Shown here piece after piece: positions 6,295 to 7,720 of a DNA stretch of 7,720 nt (the first letter of the stretch is position 1; each line of letters begins with the position of its first letter). Made by a program: the position numbers and the translations under genes. Location: NCBI GenBank assembly GCA_003486645.1, contig DNGI01000299.1:1-7720 (forward strand), in the 5' to 3' direction. The notes below the pieces were generated by a model that made no database searches, was not told where the DNA came from, and worked only from the letters and a program-made list of their open reading frames with translations. Source of the DNA: Cyanobacteria bacterium UBA11370 (GTDB taxonomy: Bacteria; Cyanobacteriota; Cyanobacteriia; Cyanobacteriales; Coleofasciculaceae).

Positions 6295-7185
6295 CTAACA
6301 GCTTAGATGCAGATAAACCTGATTACCTTTAGTCAACATTCCCTCCGCCACTGCATTATCAAGCACCTCCGTCGCTGCTTCAATCCTCAACTGGAGTGCT
6401 TCCGCCACCTCTGCTGCTGTAATTCGTCCCCAGTAGGACGCATAGCTAATGATATCAGTTGCTGAACGAACCGGATGAATCTGGGGAGATACATGGGCTA
6501 AGGCTTTACGCAATTCCTGATAGGGTCGATAGCCGACTAGTAATACCGCCCGTCCAGTCATCGGTCGTAGAATCAAGGCAGGAAACCGACCAATACCCCG
6601 GTAACGCGCATCTTTAATATCCTCCCGAAAGGCATTTAAAGTATCTTGACTATCCAAATCATCAAGAAACTGCTGGAGATTAAAACCCGACTCAACCAAT
6701 TCCTCTGCTAAGGCAATCAACTCCTCTCGACGAGCAATATTACGCCGTTCAAGCATAACTGCCTCCCGCAACCGACGCAAGTACGCCTCACCCAGATTTA
6801 ACCCCTGTTTTTCAGCCGCTTTAACAGCGATACAAGCAGGGTAGGATGAGGTCGGAGGGTCTTCTAACCAGATTTTCTCCTCAATTGGCATCCCACACAG
6901 ATGACGGATCTGAACCCATTGGGGAGCCATCTGTGCGGGACGGTTAATATCATTAATGGGATCACTGAAGCGTTGCCAGTCTGGAATTAAACCCCCCATC
7001 GCGTAACGCCAAACCAAGCGATCGCCAAATTCATACCGTAAGCGCCGCCATTGCAGCTCAAATGCCCAACTCCACGAACAAAGAGGATCAGTATAATACG
7101 TCACTTCAACCAGAGGAGGGAGTGATGGGGAGATAGAGGGAGAGGGGGATACCGAGGATAGGATGTTCAATGAAGGCGATCGCAT
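6295..7185 (-). CDS. DsbA/FrnE-family thioredoxin-fold protein with CSWS site
   Basis: A 296-residue DsbA-superfamily protein. The thioredoxin strand VEVTYYTDPLCSWSW (26-40) holds the active site: nucleophilic Cys36 is kept, but the second cysteine of CxxC is Ser39, giving CSWS. A helical insertion (about 75-180, with RLREAVMLERRNIARREE at 138-155) and the cis-proline loop GRFPAL (199-204, Pro202) follow the FrnE layout. The C-terminal 45 residues (ITAAEVAEAL onward) look like a small winged helix. With one active-site Cys it could be a monothiol isomerase or reductase, glutathione-linked, or an adaptor like the related SpxH/YjbH; substrate unknown. There is no signal peptide, so it is probably cytoplasmic. 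Residues 1-25 are Ser/Pro low complexity from a repeat tract. The ATG overlaps a HIP1 site and lacks a Shine-Dalgarno sequence. Confidence 0.88.
   Translation of the reverse strand: MRSPSLNILSSVSPSPSISPSLPPLVEVTYYTDPLCSWSWAFELQWRRLRYEFGDRLVWRYAMGGLIPDWQRFSDPINDINRPAQMAPQWVQIRHLCGMPIEEKIWLEDPPTSSYPACIAVKAAEKQGLNLGEAYLRRLREAVMLERRNIARREELIALAEELVESGFNLQQFLDDLDSQDTLNAFREDIKDARYRGIGRFPALILRPMTGRAVLLVGYRPYQELRKALAHVSPQIHPVRSATDIISYASYWGRITAAEVAEALQLRIEAATEVLDNAVAEGMLTKGNQVYLHLSC
7114..7150. repeat. Purine-rich repeat tract inside the DsbA-like 5' end
   Basis: The plus strand is an almost pure G/A tract (GAGGGAG, GGGGAGA, GAGGGAG motifs) like the GTGGGGA heptamers in the spacers. On the minus strand it encodes the Ser/Pro-rich residues about 12-24 of the DsbA-like protein, just before the first strand of the thioredoxin fold. 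Confidence 0.55.
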
Positions 7186-7285
7186 CAGTTCTATTAAGAT
7201 AGGTTTGCTAGCTGGACTACAACGTAGATAGATTGGAGCTGGTGGCTTGAAATTTAAAGCTGAATTCGGAAGGTAAGAGTGAGCA

Positions 7286-7313
7286 ATCAGTAATCAGCAG
7301 TCAGCAGTTAGGA
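7286..7313. repeat. ATCAGCA heptamer array
   Basis: Four 7-bp units in a row: ATCAGTA, ATCAGCA, GTCAGCA, GTTAGGA. It is another STRR-type heptamer upstream of the DsbA-like gene and just before the 42-bp repeat array. Confidence 0.7.
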
Positions 7314-7340
7314 GAACAAGAGGTTTGATGTTCAGGGTTA

Positions 7341-7676
7341 AGGCTTTGAACTTGACGTATCAAGGTCAGAACTCAAAGTTTCAAGCTTTTAGCTTGACGT
7401 ATTAAGGTCAGAACTTAGAGTTTCAGGCTTTTAGCTTGACGCATTAAGGTCAGAACTCGAAGTTTCAAGCTTTGAGGTTGACGCATTAAGGTCAGAACTC
7501 GAAGTTTCAGGCTTTTAGCTTGACGCATTAAGGTCAGAACTCGAAGTTTCAAGCTTTGAGGTTGACGCATTAAGGTCAGAACTTAGAGTTTCAGGCTTTT
7601 AGCTTGACGCATTAAGGTCAGAACTCGAAGTTTCATACGTTCAGCTTGAGTGATGGAATTCTGAACTCGAAGAAAG
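7341..7676. repeat. Eight-unit 42-bp tandem repeat array
   Basis: Eight head-to-tail 42-bp units start at 7341, 7383, 7425, 7467, 7509, 7551, 7593 and 7635. Units 3, 5 and 7 are identical; unit 8 is degenerate. Even units 4 and 6 carry AAGCTTTGAGG where odd units carry AGGCTTTTAGC, giving an 84-bp higher-order period. Seven units keep the inverted core AACT/AGTT around a 3-nt loop and a TGAC/GTCA pair 8 nt apart. It is not CRISPR: there are no spacers. Stop codons recur in five frames. One minus-strand frame is open through units 3-5 only, being broken by TAA in units 2 and 6. So the array is most likely non-coding. Confidence 0.95.
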
Positions 7677-7697
7677 AGCCTTTTTCCCCAACCCCTA

Positions 7698-7720
7698 CAT
7701 TAGACCTCTTGCGAAAGTCG
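7698..7720. mobile_element. Possible mobile-element terminus at window edge
   Basis: The last bases contain AGACCTCTTGCGAAAGTC (7702-7719 region), which I recall as resembling an insertion-sequence end found in cyanobacteria. The element itself would lie outside the window and no transposase is visible, so this is a low-confidence recognition. Confidence 0.25.

Noticed and set aside
7425..7550. Small repetitive protein on the minus strand of the 42-bp array (14-residue period)
   Set aside because: The frame is interrupted by TAA in units 2 and 6, so it stays open for only about three units, and no ribosome binding site was found.
7341..7676. CRISPR array
   Set aside because: Units are contiguous 42-bp copies with no unique spacers, and no cas gene is present.

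Overview
The window looks like chromosomal DNA from a cyanobacterium, probably a filamentous, repeat-rich one. It has seven copies of the palindrome GCGATCGC (HIP1; 69-76, 2862-2869, 3044-3051, 4092-4099, 4428-4435, 7018-7025, 7176-7183), which is hugely over-represented in many cyanobacteria. Its intergenic spaces are full of 7-bp tandem repeats (CTCTGCC, GTGGGGA, TCATTAG, ATGGCTA, ATCAGCA types) and of palindromes of the kind dispersed through cyanobacterial genomes. The organism assignment is inference from these signatures and from the protein families.

Layout, left to right: (1) 1-61, a short 33-bp-period direct repeat at the window edge; (2) 62-2011 minus, a membrane-bound hybrid-free sensor histidine kinase with no response regulator in view; (3) 2012-2549, a gene-free spacer packed with nested inverted repeats and a heptamer array; (4) 2550-2918 minus, a small SUI1/YciH (eIF1-like) translation factor; (5) 2919-3265, a spacer between divergent genes with heptamer repeats, a HIP1 site, a long hairpin and the probable promoter of the next gene; (6) 3266-6124 plus, a 952-residue NACHT NTPase with a winged-helix-like segment and about eleven HEAT repeats, the most interesting gene here; (7) 6125-6294, a spacer between convergent genes with a short palindrome; (8) 6295-7185 minus, a DsbA/FrnE-like thioredoxin-fold protein with a CSWS active site; (9) 7186-7720, gene-free DNA dominated by eight 42-bp tandem units, ending in sequence that resembles a mobile-element terminus.

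The four genes are in separate transcription units and share no evident pathway. The kinase and the eIF1-like gene point the same way but are 538 bp apart. The NACHT-HEAT gene stands alone with its own ribosome binding site. Bacterial NACHT proteins include known anti-phage sensors, so it is a candidate single-gene immune or signalling NTPase, with the caution that its Walker B motif carries Asn where Asp is usual. No CRISPR array, tRNA, rRNA or complete insertion sequence was seen.
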